Assembly (NCBI GenBank): GCA_050950025.1
Contig: JBMNGW010000013.1
Span: 1 to 64,000, forward strand
DNA: 64,000 bases
Reading direction: 5' to 3'
Source of the DNA: JBMNGW01 sp050950025
GTDB taxonomy: Bacteria > Spirochaetota > Spirochaetia > Sphaerochaetales > Sphaerochaetaceae
A program made the translations under genes and the position numbers. The notes beneath the pieces were generated by a model. That model was not told where the DNA came from and ran no database searches. It was given only the letters and a program-made list of their open reading frames with translations. This document shows positions 9,652-17,730 of this stretch, piece by piece. How positions within the stretch are numbered: the first letter of the stretch is position 1; each line of letters starts with the position of its first letter.

Positions 9652-10689
9652 TTAAGGCAAAGAGAGAATCACAGCCACCGGCAGATGATCGCTGTACCCT
9701 TGACCTGTTTTGAGATCATAAGAAACAGGTCTCCCCTTTGTATCGACTAAAGGAGAGTGGCTGCCTAAAACGGCACTATGATACTCAAGACCAAAGCGGT
9801 CAAAAAAGGCGCTGTTTAGCAGAAGCTGATCAAAGCTTTCCCACACCCCGTTGTACAGATACGAACCACTGCCGGCACTTGATAAAAGTGCTTTACGATC
9901 TAACCAGCAGGTATACCACGAATTTTCAGAAGGGGCTTCACCGCTAAGGACAAAAGAGCCCTCTTGGCCAAGGCGATAGGCCTCAGGTAATTGTAAAGGT
10001 ACCAGAGCGTGATCAAAGGTAGTGGGCTCCCTTATTGCCGCATCGGCACTTTCATTAAAATCGCCGCCAACAATAATAGGTAAAAACGGATCATAGGTTA
10101 ACAACTCTTTTACTCGATACGTAACAGCAGCAGCTGTTGCCCGTCTTTGCGATTCAGTTTCTTCCACTCCGCCGATACGCGATTTGGCATGAAGATTGAA
10201 AATAACGAGATCAGAGCCGTTAATATCAAGGCGGCATTCTAAAATAGAACGGCTTCCTTTCACAGCATGAATTCTGACTTCAGTGATGGGATAACAGCTG
10301 GCAATACCGACTTGAATGGGAGAATCGGCGTCATTGGTTGCCGCTATTTGGTAAAAACCGTGGCGACTAAGATGAGTAGATACCAAATCTTGGAGCACAA
10401 GGATATTCTCAATTTCTTGAAAAAGAATAATAGTGGGAACCAATTTATGTCCTTGGGTGACAGCACTAGCAGTTCGCTGCAACCGCTGACGATACGCTTG
10501 AGCACTCCACCCCTGCTCAGGGGTGTATTCGGGGTATTCATTGCCGTTCACATAGGGATCAAAAAGGTTTTGCACATTGTATGTCATAATCATCACCTGT
10601 TTGTCATGTGGGAACAAAGCTTCTAAGGTGCAGCCCAATAGCACCACGACAGTACAACAGATGAGAATAAGGTAAATTCTTTTTTTCAT
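9652..10689 (-). CDS. Endonuclease/exonuclease/phosphatase-family lipoprotein
   Basis: 345 residues. A lipoprotein signal peptide ends in the lipobox VLLGC, so the protein should be anchored in the periplasm or outer membrane. The mature part is a DNase I-like EEP fold with TYNVQNLF, the metal-binding QEIEN, NLHAKS, GGDFNES and the terminal SDHLPVA catalytic His motif. Extracellular nuclease or phosphodiesterase activity is likely; the substrate cannot be told. It follows clpP after 47 bases. There is no normal Shine-Dalgarno sequence; a hairpin abuts the start (see 10692-10718). Confidence 0.85.
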   Translation of the reverse strand: MKKRIYLILICCTVVVLLGCTLEALFPHDKQVMIMTYNVQNLFDPYVNGNEYPEYTPEQGWSAQAYRQRLQRTASAVTQGHKLVPTIILFQEIENILVLQDLVSTHLSRHGFYQIAATNDADSPIQVGIASCYPITEVRIHAVKGSRSILECRLDINGSDLVIFNLHAKSRIGGVEETESQRRATAAAVTYRVKELLTYDPFLPIIVGGDFNESADAAIREPTTFDHALVPLQLPEAYRLGQEGSFVLSGEAPSENSWYTCWLDRKALLSSAGSGSYLYNGVWESFDQLLLNSAFFDRFGLEYHSAVLGSHSPLVDTKGRPVSYDLKTGQGYSDHLPVAVILSLP

Positions 10690-10691
10690 AT

Positions 10692-10718
10692 GCTTCTAAG
10701 CAAAGGACCCTTAGAAGC
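10692..10718 (-). promoter_or_regulatory. Hairpin and possible leader ORF before the EEP lipoprotein
   Basis: A perfect 9-bp inverted repeat (GCTTCTAAG/CTTAGAAGC, 9-base loop) ends two bases before the lipoprotein start codon. The same bases encode an 11-codon frame, MASKGPLLRSI, whose TGA overlaps that start (ATGA). It may control initiation by masking or coupling. No U-tract, so it is not a standard terminator. Confidence 0.4.
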
Positions 10719-10736
10719 CATTATTTACTTCAGCTT

Positions 10737-11306
10737 TTACAGCTCGCTTGCGTTGGTTACTATGCGATCAATCAAATTGTAGGCAAGAGCCTCTTGGGCA
10801 TCGAGCCAGTAATCACGATCAGTATCCAAGGCAACTTGGTCAAGTGGTTTTCCCGTTGCTTCGCTTATAAGTGCATTAAGCCGATTGCGCGTTTTTTCCA
10901 ACTGGTTAGTATAAATTTCGATATCGGTAGCCACCCCTTCCATCCTGCTCATCGGTTGGTGAATGAGGTAACTGGAGTTAGGCAGCCCCAGCCGTTGTTC
11001 TTTGGGAACGGCAAGTAACACAATGGTAGCGGCACTGGCAATTAAGCCCATGCCAATCATATAGACTTTATTTTTAATAAAGCGGGCCATATCGTACATG
11101 GCAAGACCCGCATCAACATCCCCCCCGGGGCTGTTAATGAACAGCTTAATCGGCTCATCACTTTCAGATTCTAAAATAAGCATCTGCTTGATGATTTTTT
11201 CTGCTTTTTCTTTGTCAATTTCGCCGCTTAGAAGAATGCTGCGAGTTTGCAGAAATTTATCGGTTAAAACATCGGGAGTTTGCTCTTTTTTTTCGGGTTC
11301 GCCCAT
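10737..11306 (-). CDS. clpP: ATP-dependent Clp protease proteolytic subunit
   Basis: 189 residues, close to family length. The serine protease triad is recognisable: Ser in GLIASAA, His in LIHQPM and Asp in DTDRDYW. The Ser region differs from the classical GQAASM, resembling the divergent second ClpP paralogue found in several spirochaetes. The N-terminus is hydrophilic with no propeptide. An in-frame GTG exists at 11324, but ATG 11306 has GGAG six bases upstream and is preferred. The Clp ATPase is not in the window. Confidence 0.92.
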   Translation of the reverse strand: MGEPEKKEQTPDVLTDKFLQTRSILLSGEIDKEKAEKIIKQMLILESESDEPIKLFINSPGGDVDAGLAMYDMARFIKNKVYMIGMGLIASAATIVLLAVPKEQRLGLPNSSYLIHQPMSRMEGVATDIEIYTNQLEKTRNRLNALISEATGKPLDQVALDTDRDYWLDAQEALAYNLIDRIVTNASEL

Positions 11307-11339
11307 ACTTTGCTCCATGTGCACTACAAGATGCCACTT

Positions 11340-11345
11340 AGTATA
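11340..11345 (-). promoter_or_regulatory. -10 element likely serving clpP
   Basis: TATACT on the minus strand about 34 bases before the clpP ATG, with only a poor -35 (TTTTCT, 17 bases away). Confidence 0.4.
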
Positions 11346-11382
11346 TGCAACAAGGGGACAAAAGAAAAGAGAGAGCTGGGAG

Positions 11383-11411
11383 TTTACTCTTAGAACTCAG
11401 ATGAGTATAGT
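11383..11411 (+). promoter_or_regulatory. era promoter predicting a leaderless mRNA
   Basis: TTTACT (11383-11388), 17-base spacer, TATAGT (11406-11411). The expected start seven bases on is base 11418, the A of the era ATG. No Shine-Dalgarno precedes the ATG. Confidence 0.6.
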
Positions 11412-11417
11412 TTCAGT

Positions 11418-12296
11418 ATGAAATGTGCAACAGTTGCTATCATAGGACGCCCTTCGGCAGGTAAATCGACATTGGTGAACACCATTTGTGAAGGGAAAGT
11501 CTCCATTGTCTCCACTACTCCGCAAACCACCCGCAATGCCATCAAAGGCATTTACACCGATTCGCGGGGACAGCTAATCTTTATTGACACCCCCGGTTAC
11601 CACCACAGTGAAGCGGCTTTGAACCAAAAATTGCAGCAAACTACCCGCTCTTCGCTGCAAGATTGCGATTTACTGCTCTATATGGTTGATCCTACTCGCT
11701 CTGCCGGCATTGAAGAGCAGTCAGTTGTCGATTTGATTAAACAGACAAACACTCCAACGGTGGTTGCCATCAATAAAACTGATGTTGCCACTGCCGACGA
11801 AATTGCATCTGCTCGCCTGTTTATTACAGAACAGTTAGCCGAAGTGCCTGTTTTTGAACTCTCGGCCCAAAAAGATGAAGGAGTTGATGAGCTGTTAATT
11901 GAGCTTTATGCATTGGCTCCTGAAGGCAAGCTGCTGTATCCCAAAGATACTTATACCGACCAACCGTTGGAATTTAGAATTGCAGAGATTATCAGAGAAA
12001 AAACAATTAGTAGCCTTACCGAAGAGCTCCCCCACTCAGTGTATGTGGAAGTTGCCGATCTTGAGTACGCAGCCGAAGCCGAATCGATTTGGGTAAGAGC
12101 TTTTATCCATGTGGAGCGCGACAGTCAAAAAGGGATTGTTGTCGGTAAAGGAGGCGAGGGGATAAAAAAAATCCGCCAAGCCTCCTTTAAGGAGATTCGG
12201 CGGTTATTTCCAGGCAAAAGCCTCCATGTTGATTTGCGTGTTAAAACACTTGCCAACTGGCGCAAAAATGAATCGCTGCTTCAATCACTTTTTTAA
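11418..12296 (+). CDS. era: GTPase Era, 16S rRNA/30S assembly factor
   Basis: 292 residues, normal for Era. The G-domain shows GRPSAGKST (G1), TTPQTTRN (G2), DTPGYHH (G3) and NKTD (G4). A C-terminal KH RNA-binding domain follows, with GIVVGKGGEGIKKI. It binds 16S rRNA 3' ends during 30S maturation. Its 3' end overlaps the convergent lysS by four bases (TTAA). The upstream promoter predicts transcription starting at the ATG. Confidence 0.96.
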   Translation: MKCATVAIIGRPSAGKSTLVNTICEGKVSIVSTTPQTTRNAIKGIYTDSRGQLIFIDTPGYHHSEAALNQKLQQTTRSSLQDCDLLLYMVDPTRSAGIEEQSVVDLIKQTNTPTVVAINKTDVATADEIASARLFITEQLAEVPVFELSAQKDEGVDELLIELYALAPEGKLLYPKDTYTDQPLEFRIAEIIREKTISSLTEELPHSVYVEVADLEYAAEAESIWVRAFIHVERDSQKGIVVGKGGEGIKKIRQASFKEIRRLFPGKSLHVDLRVKTLANWRKNESLLQSLF

Positions 12297-13873
12297 GCTT
12301 CATACCGCTGCAAGATTGGCAGAATCTTTTTCTTCCCGCATGTTTTAATAAAACCGGCAAGTTTGGGTCCCCTCTCTTTACCTATTAAAACAGTGTAGGC
12401 AGTTTTAAAAAACTCTGGAGGAGCAATTTCATGCCTATTGGCAATCTCGTAGATTTCTTCGGCCAGTTGCCTCTCATCGTAGGCATCCAATTCAGAAACA
12501 ACATTGCTTAAATCGGCAATAGCTTTTTTCTCAGCTTCATCAAGATCAGATAGCTCATCCTGTTCGCCTCTGAGAACCCAACGGAAATCTTCGGGGCTGA
12601 ATTGGGTAATCCAGTTCCAAGCACAAACACAGCGCTGGCGAAGGCGTTCAATTTGACCATCACTAACTCCTTCCAATGAGTTAATCACAACATCAATATC
12701 GCCTGAGTTGATTTGTAGCAAATTGCATAAATGTCTGAAAGGAATTTGGTAAGAAGGTTCAGAAGGAATCTCTTTGACCTGAGACAACTCATAGATTCTT
12801 TTCTCTTTGGCCTTCCTTTTTTCATTGGCTTGTTGTAAGCCAAAGTAAATACGCTCACACGTATCGTAATCTTCATAAATCTTCAGTACATCCAAATCAA
12901 AGGAGATGGCAAATTCGGTATTGGGTCGGGTACCAACAAAAAGGTAACGGGTAATTTCGGGAATATAGACATCAAGAACATCAGGTAGGCTAATCACATC
13001 TCCTGAGGAGGAGGAGATTTTCCCTCCCCTTCCTTTGATGCTAATAAAATCGTATTGGAAGGAGACAGGAGCCTCATGATCAAAGACTTTTACAATGTGT
13101 TTGGAAGTATCAAAAGAGCCTCCTTCACTGTGATGGTCTTTGCCTGCCGGCTCAAAATCGACATCTTCAAAAGCCCAGCGCATCGGCCAGTCGATTCTCC
13201 AAGGCAGCTTGGCTGCTTTAGTCGTACGTAAATCGATGGTCTCTTCTTGTTGCGTTTCATCATCTTTGTACGTAACGCCCCACTGTCCGTCCCAGCTTAA
13301 AATAGTGGTAGTGTCTTTGCCGGTAAAATTGCTGAACACAGAAATGGGGAACCAAGAATCGGGTAATGGAGTTGAGCGATATTCATCTAAAATAGCTTTG
13401 ATTTCCCCTTTTTTCTCCAAGGCTCGGCGCATCCCCTCTGCATACATAGAGGAGCGATACCGCTGTGCTTGGTACAGGTACTCCGGTTCAATACCAACTG
13501 TAGGCAGCAGTTTTTCAACCGCCTTTTCATTGGCTAGGGCATAGTTATCAAAAGAGCCGGTAGTATCGGGAACATCGGTAATGGGTTTACGCAAAAAAGT
13601 GGCCAGCAAATCGGGATCTGGCATATTTTTAGGCACTTTGCGAAACACATCATAATCATCCCACGAGTAGATAAAGCGTACTTTATGACCTTTATCCCGT
13701 AAGGCGCGCACGATAAGCTCAACGCTAATAATTTCGCGAAAGTTTCCGATGTGGACTGTCCCGCTGGGAGTGATTCCCGAGGCACAGGTATAAACGTCCT
13801 TAGGCCCTTTTTCGCGGATAATTTTATCGGCATATATGTCGGCCCAATGTAAAGATAATGGTTGTTCACTCAT
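12293..13873 (-). CDS. lysS: Lysyl-tRNA synthetase, class I
   Basis: 526 residues. Class I signatures are present: GTVHIGN (HIGH equivalent) near residue 40 and KISSSSG (KMSKS equivalent) near residue 280. The helical anticodon-binding C-terminus matches archaeal-type LysRS, which spirochaetes and a few other bacteria use instead of the class II enzyme. The frame extends upstream to 13912, but the promoter (TATAAT at 13881-13886) lies within that extension, so ATG 13873 is the start. No Shine-Dalgarno is present. The stop shares TTAA with era. Confidence 0.95.
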   Translation of the reverse strand: MSEQPLSLHWADIYADKIIREKGPKDVYTCASGITPSGTVHIGNFREIISVELIVRALRDKGHKVRFIYSWDDYDVFRKVPKNMPDPDLLATFLRKPITDVPDTTGSFDNYALANEKAVEKLLPTVGIEPEYLYQAQRYRSSMYAEGMRRALEKKGEIKAILDEYRSTPLPDSWFPISVFSNFTGKDTTTILSWDGQWGVTYKDDETQQEETIDLRTTKAAKLPWRIDWPMRWAFEDVDFEPAGKDHHSEGGSFDTSKHIVKVFDHEAPVSFQYDFISIKGRGGKISSSSGDVISLPDVLDVYIPEITRYLFVGTRPNTEFAISFDLDVLKIYEDYDTCERIYFGLQQANEKRKAKEKRIYELSQVKEIPSEPSYQIPFRHLCNLLQINSGDIDVVINSLEGVSDGQIERLRQRCVCAWNWITQFSPEDFRWVLRGEQDELSDLDEAEKKAIADLSNVVSELDAYDERQLAEEIYEIANRHEIAPPEFFKTAYTVLIGKERGPKLAGFIKTCGKKKILPILQRYEA

Positions 13874-13880
13874 GGAGCCG

Positions 13881-13909
13881 ATTATAACGAGAGAGGCGAA
13901 GTTGGGCAA
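13881..13909 (-). promoter_or_regulatory. lysS promoter predicting a leaderless mRNA
   Basis: On the minus strand TTGCCC (13904-13909), 17 bases, consensus TATAAT (13881-13886). Seven to eight bases downstream is the lysS ATG itself, with no ribosome-binding site in between. Confidence 0.75.
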
Positions 13910-13928
13910 CAAGTGCTACCCAAAAGCG

Positions 13929-13957
13929 TTGACAGATACCCCCATTCTCCGTATCAT
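13929..13957 (+). promoter_or_regulatory. Promoter of tRNA-CAU
   Basis: Consensus TTGACA (13929-13934), 17 bases, TATCAT (13952-13957), ten bases before the mature tRNA. Confidence 0.85.
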
Positions 13958-13967
13958 CTGCTCTGTC

Positions 13968-14041
13968 GGGCCTATAGCTCAGTTGGTTAGAGCATCGGAC
14001 TCATAATCCGTGGGTCGAAGGTTCAAGTCCTTCTGGGCCCA
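13968..14041 (+). tRNA. tRNA with anticodon CAU (elongator Met or Ile2)
   Basis: Acceptor arms GGGCCTA.. and TGGGCCC pair, the D-arm has AGTTGGTTAGA, and the anticodon loop CTCATAA gives CAU. The T-arm is GAAGG-TTCAAGT-CCTTC and the discriminator is A. The T27-T43 pair at the top of the anticodon stem is mismatched. Elongator methionine and lysidine-modified isoleucine tRNAs cannot be separated by eye. Confidence 0.9.
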
Positions 14042-14061
14042 TATAGTTCAAATCTTACTAC

Positions 14062-14108
14062 GTTTATTAAATAAACTAGCAGTTTGGCGCACTCTAAGTG
14101 TGTCAAAC
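14062..14108. repeat. Two adjacent inverted repeats downstream of the tRNA
   Basis: A perfect 7-1-7 palindrome (GTTTATT/AATAAAC, 14062-14076) is followed by a 12-bp hairpin (arms 14082-14093 and 14097-14108, loop CTA, two G-U pairs). A further 8-bp repeat (ACCCACCG 14188-14195, CGGTGGGT 14221-14228) lies beyond. No gene is convincing in 14042-14347. Confidence 0.4.
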
Positions 14109-14311
14109 CTGCCGTAATTCACAAACACCTTCTTCTCTATGCTTAACCCCAGCAAGCAATCTTGAAGTCCTTCTTTAGAAAAAAAAGACCCACCGAAGTA
14201 CGCATATATCAACAGAGGCGCGGTGGGTGTGCCAATTAGACACCATATCACCGAAAACCTTGTTTCACTTTTCCACCAAAAAATATTATCTTACCAACAA
14301 AGAAAACGTGC

Positions 14312-14317
14312 TATACT
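14312..14317 (+). promoter_or_regulatory. Extended -10 promoter of the small lipoprotein gene
   Basis: TGC directly precedes TATACT, forming an extended -10 element; no good -35 is seen. AAGGAGGG then lies just before the ATG at 14348. Confidence 0.5.
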
Positions 14318-14347
14318 ACAGTTTAGGCACTGAAAAAGGAGGGCTGT

Positions 14348-14878
14348 ATGAAAAAAGGTTCAAAGACACTAGTCTTCTTACTTATACCCATACTTTTATT
14401 GCTCGTATTCACAGGGTGCGAAGAAGCAGGACTAACAGACACAGAAATAGCAAGAAATGCATTGTATGAAAAGATAAAAGAAACTCTTGATGACGATGTG
14501 GCTACGATGACGTATTCTGGGAAAACTATCACGATTGATTTTGAAAGCGGAATAACTAAAGATGCAATACTTACGGTTGGCAATACTTTAGTTGCTGCGC
14601 TTCAGAACTATGTTGATCCCGGACAAAACAATATTCTTACTATTGGTAGTGAAACTTTTACCCTTACGAAAGCAAATGGGATTGAAGGTGGAAAAACCGC
14701 AGAAGATGTAGGAAAAGCTCTAAAAGAAAATTTAACACCAAGTGGGAAGATTACTATCAATCCAGTAGAGGTTGAAGTCCTAGTCTCATCTGATTTTACC
14801 CTCAGTTTTTACAAAGATGGTAAAAACATAACTTTTACAGGGACAATTCAACTTAAGGCTTTCGATTCAACGGATTGA
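14348..14878 (+). CDS. Small lipoprotein of unknown function
   Basis: 176 residues. A strongly hydrophobic signal peptide ends in the lipobox VFTGC, so the protein should be lipid-anchored. The mature part is hydrophilic, Thr/Asp/Lys-rich and beta-prone, with two similar phrases about opening and closing strands (MTYSGKTITIDF and FYKDGKNITFTGTIQL) but no domain I recognise. AAGGAGGG is well placed before the ATG. It stands alone between a tRNA and a terminator. Confidence 0.7.
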   Translation: MKKGSKTLVFLLIPILLLLVFTGCEEAGLTDTEIARNALYEKIKETLDDDVATMTYSGKTITIDFESGITKDAILTVGNTLVAALQNYVDPGQNNILTIGSETFTLTKANGIEGGKTAEDVGKALKENLTPSGKITINPVEVEVLVSSDFTLSFYKDGKNITFTGTIQLKAFDSTD

Positions 14879-15021
14879 GTTCAGATTATCACTGATGTAA
14901 TAAGCACACTAAATATTGAATACGATAATCTGAGATTATTCATCAATTATGGGTGCAGAAACCTTTCTGTTCTCTTCTTCCCTTATAAGTGTTGAAAAGG
15001 AAATTTCTTAGTTAAATTATG

Positions 15022-15055
15022 GGTCTCTCCTCTTCGGGGGGACCTTTTGTTTCTT
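15022..15055 (+). terminator. Intrinsic terminator of the small lipoprotein gene
   Basis: A 9-bp GC-rich stem (GGTCTCTCC with GGGGGGACC, loop TCTTC) is followed by TTTTGTTTCTTT. The rest of 14879-15185 has no gene. Confidence 0.65.
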
Positions 15056-15185
15056 TGGGTAGCTTCGGTAATCTTTGCTGACGATTTTGTTTAGAGGGAA
15101 GGCTCCGTAATGATGGGTTTTTAGGAACTTATTTCTATTGTTTTTGCTACCATATTCTTTCTTGGTTGGTGACAGTTTATTATCT

Positions 15186-15821
15186 TCAGGAAAGTGTGGT
15201 AACTAGTAGGCCTTTATCAGTGGCAAATAGGTAAATTATGGGAATCTCTACAATCATAATTGGTCCATTAACTCGTATTGAAACTTCATCACTGAGGTTG
15301 GTGCTACGAGAGCCCTCTTCTACATGAACTGTGGCATTTGTAATGTGTGCTAGGTCCCCTGTAAGGCTGACGATGAGTCGGTATTTCATCCCAGCTAAGA
15401 AAGCTAAGGCAGCTTCGTCTGGCTCTTCATCCCCCATCATAGGAATTCTAATTAACACACTTTTTCCTCTTATTTCGGGAAGGAAGATCCAATCATTTTC
15501 CGCAATGGCTGCAATTTGACTTTGTGGAGCACTAATACTTACCTCTCCTCCAACATCAAATTCATTCTCAAAAGAGTGGATTCGACCAGATACACCTGGG
15601 ATATCACTAATCACTTCGTTGCCAATATCGGCAATCTCTGAATAATCCATCTCTTCTCCAGTTAGGGTAGAGATAAATTCAAACAACGATTTTTGTAAAA
15701 CAAATCGAACTGATGTTGTAACTACAGAATCTTTAATTGAGACTGTTTGAATCAGTTCAATGCAGCTAGTTGCCAATAGGACGGACAAACCAAGAACAAA
15801 TAATAAGATTATACGTCTCAT
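15186..15821 (-). CDS. Lipoprotein of unknown function
   Basis: 211 residues. The signal peptide ends in LLATSC, a plausible spirochaetal lipobox. The mature domain has alternating beta-type stretches (VVTTSVRFVLQ, SVLIRIPMM, GPIMIVEIPIIYLF) and no motif I recognise. GGGGGATG lies just before the ATG. It converges with the previous lipoprotein gene but the two proteins are not obviously related. No operon partner is seen. Confidence 0.7.
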   Translation of the reverse strand: MRRIILLFVLGLSVLLATSCIELIQTVSIKDSVVTTSVRFVLQKSLFEFISTLTGEEMDYSEIADIGNEVISDIPGVSGRIHSFENEFDVGGEVSISAPQSQIAAIAENDWIFLPEIRGKSVLIRIPMMGDEEPDEAALAFLAGMKYRLIVSLTGDLAHITNATVHVEEGSRSTNLSDEVSIRVNGPIMIVEIPIIYLFATDKGLLVTTLS

Positions 15822-15903
15822 TGCATCCCCCTCTGAGCCAAAAGGTTACCATAGTTGAAAGAGAATGAAAGTTAATTCTGGATAATTCACTTATCAAAAA
15901 GAG

Positions 15904-15932
15904 TTGCACCATTGCTTCTTAGCTTCTATCAT
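15904..15932 (+). promoter_or_regulatory. Promoter of the DUF1576 gene
   Basis: TTGCAC (15904-15909), 17 bases, TATCAT (15927-15932). It excludes starts upstream of about 15939 for the following gene. Confidence 0.75.
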
Positions 15933-15960
15933 AGGTAAAAAACTGGGATTGGGGGATAGT

Positions 15961-17223
15961 TTGGAAAGAAACGAACGCACACTCTATATTCTTATGGCTG
16001 TGCTGATTGCTGCTTTGGCTTTGACGGGGATCTGGATAGAGGGGCCGACTCAGGCTTTTGCCCAGGTGTTTATGCTACAAAACCAAAGCGCTAAGTTGAT
16101 AAATGATTTCAGCCTTTATGGCGTGGGAGGGACGCTCTTAAATGCCGCTTCGGTGGGAGCTTTGGGTCTTATCCTTGTCTTTTTTGCTTCTATTAATCTC
16201 TCTGGGCCCACCTTAGCTCCGATACTCACAATGATGGGCTTCTCTTTTTTTGGTACGACAGTGCTTAATAGTCTGCCAATTATAGGAGGAGTCTATGTAG
16301 CCAGTCGCTATGCGGGACAAAGCTTTGGCTCCTTCTCTATTATTGCCCTTTTTGGAACGGCTATTGGACCGGTGGTGACCCATCTGATGTTCTTCTTGGG
16401 CCTTCCTTTGGGCTTTTCCATCCCGTTAGGATTGCTTTTGGGCATACTGGTGGGATTCATTCTCCCCTCTTTAGCCAGTTCATTATTACAACTGCATCAA
16501 GGTTACAACCTTTACAACATGGGCTTTAGCTGTGGCTTTTTAGGCCTTTTCTTCGCCAGCTTGTTAGTGGCTTTAGGTAAAGCAGAACCGATTGTTGTTC
16601 AGTGGAATGAAGAGAGCTCTATTGTGTTGCTGCTCATCGTTCCTCTCTTTTCACTGCTTCTTATTGCTCTTGGTTTTAGGCAAAACAAAGAAGAAAAGAG
16701 CTTAGCGGGCTTTAGGGAAATCCAAAAAATGATGGGACGCCTGCCTACCGACTTTTTTGATACCTCTCCTTTTGGCAGTACTCTGCTGAACATGGGAGCT
16801 TTGGGACTGCTGTATTGGGCTTATGTCCTTCTGATTGGAGCACCGCTTAACGGTCCGGTTGTGGGAGCTTTATTAACTATCATGGGCTTTGGTGCTTTTG
16901 GTAAAACAGTGAATAACACATGGCCCATCGTTTTGGGAGTTATTTTGGCCACACTGCTTTTTGGCAAAAGTTTAGTTGACCCGGGCCCTCTACTAGCCGC
17001 CCTTTTTTGTACCACCTTGGCTCCGATAGCCGGACAGTTTGGTAAAATTGTGGGAGTTATTAGTGGAGTCATTCACTTGATGATGGTTGAAGTGACAGCA
17101 CACTGGCACGGAGGCTTTGATTTGTACAACAACGGCTTTGCTGGAGGATTGACCGCTATTTTGGTAGTGGCAATTCTGCAATGGTTTTCAGCCAATAAAC
17201 GGGGAGGTGAGTTTACGCTATGA
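15961..17223 (+). CDS. DUF1576-family multi-spanning membrane protein
   Basis: 420 residues with about ten hydrophobic segments. The TTG at 15961 is chosen because GGGGGA lies just upstream and the promoter at 15904-15932 rules out the longer frame. The protein is internally duplicated: residues 57-111 (GGTLLN, GPTLAPILTMMGFSFFG, NSLPI) match 272-327 (GSTLLN, GPVVGALLTIMGFGAFG, NTWPI), and HQGYNLYNMGF near 179 matches HGGFDLYNNGF near 383. This suggests two repeated halves as in many transporters; substrate unknown. Its stop overlaps the next gene by four bases. Confidence 0.8.
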   Translation: MERNERTLYILMAVLIAALALTGIWIEGPTQAFAQVFMLQNQSAKLINDFSLYGVGGTLLNAASVGALGLILVFFASINLSGPTLAPILTMMGFSFFGTTVLNSLPIIGGVYVASRYAGQSFGSFSIIALFGTAIGPVVTHLMFFLGLPLGFSIPLGLLLGILVGFILPSLASSLLQLHQGYNLYNMGFSCGFLGLFFASLLVALGKAEPIVVQWNEESSIVLLLIVPLFSLLLIALGFRQNKEEKSLAGFREIQKMMGRLPTDFFDTSPFGSTLLNMGALGLLYWAYVLLIGAPLNGPVVGALLTIMGFGAFGKTVNNTWPIVLGVILATLLFGKSLVDPGPLLAALFCTTLAPIAGQFGKIVGVISGVIHLMMVEVTAHWHGGFDLYNNGFAGGLTAILVVAILQWFSANKRGGEFTL

Positions 17224-17606
17224 AACGAAAAGAACTTCTGGGTCGCCTCATCGGGGAGATGACCAACTTTTTGCTCGACGGCGATCCGCTTCGCCTCGTT
17301 GTCTCATTACACCAAGAAGAAGACGGAGCTCACATCAGCTTCTTTGATGATCGCATCAGAACCGAAGCCGAGCTGAAAAAAATTTATGATGCCCTTAACC
17401 CCAAGCACAGCCGCCCTGAACTAGCGGCCTATTATGGTGCAATGGCAGGCCACGGCATGCCCTGGAGCGGCAGACTCAATCTGATAGGCTGGCAAATAAA
17501 AGGTGCAAGTGTAAAAAACTCCTCATCAGGAATCCATATCGACCTTTGGCTTGGAGGCGACTCTTTCAAAGAAGAACAATTTACCATTGCCGATCACAAA
17601 GCTTAG
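17220..17606 (+). CDS. Conserved-looking cytoplasmic protein coupled to DUF1576
   Basis: 128 residues with no signal or membrane segment and no family I recognise. The sequence has a Gly/Ala-rich turn AAYYGAMAGHGMPWSGRLN and a C-terminal beta segment SSSGIHIDLWLGG. Its ATG overlaps the DUF1576 stop (ATGA), so the two are probably translated together and may form a complex or regulatory pair. Function unknown. Confidence 0.65.
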   Translation: MKRKELLGRLIGEMTNFLLDGDPLRLVVSLHQEEDGAHISFFDDRIRTEAELKKIYDALNPKHSRPELAAYYGAMAGHGMPWSGRLNLIGWQIKGASVKNSSSGIHIDLWLGGDSFKEEQFTIADHKA

Positions 17607-17625
17607 GTTTTTTGTTTAAAACAAC

Positions 17626-17653
17626 TTGAAATCGACTGCTTTTGTTGTACCAT
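17626..17653 (+). promoter_or_regulatory. Promoter of the xanthine dehydrogenase operon
   Basis: TTGAAA (17626-17631), 16 bases, TACCAT (17648-17653), giving a leader of about 70 bases before the ATG at 17731. Confidence 0.55.
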
Positions 17654-17730
17654 GAACAAAGAGCAAGCCGTCCGTAGAACCATTGCCCGATGTATTTCTG
17701 CCCCAACAGCTCTACGATGCAGGAGGGAAC

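Noticed and set aside
14048..14251. A 67-codon minus-strand frame after the tRNA, possibly a phage integrase remnant beside a tRNA
   Set aside because: No integrase motifs, no direct repeat of the tRNA 3' end, and the region is dominated by inverted repeats.
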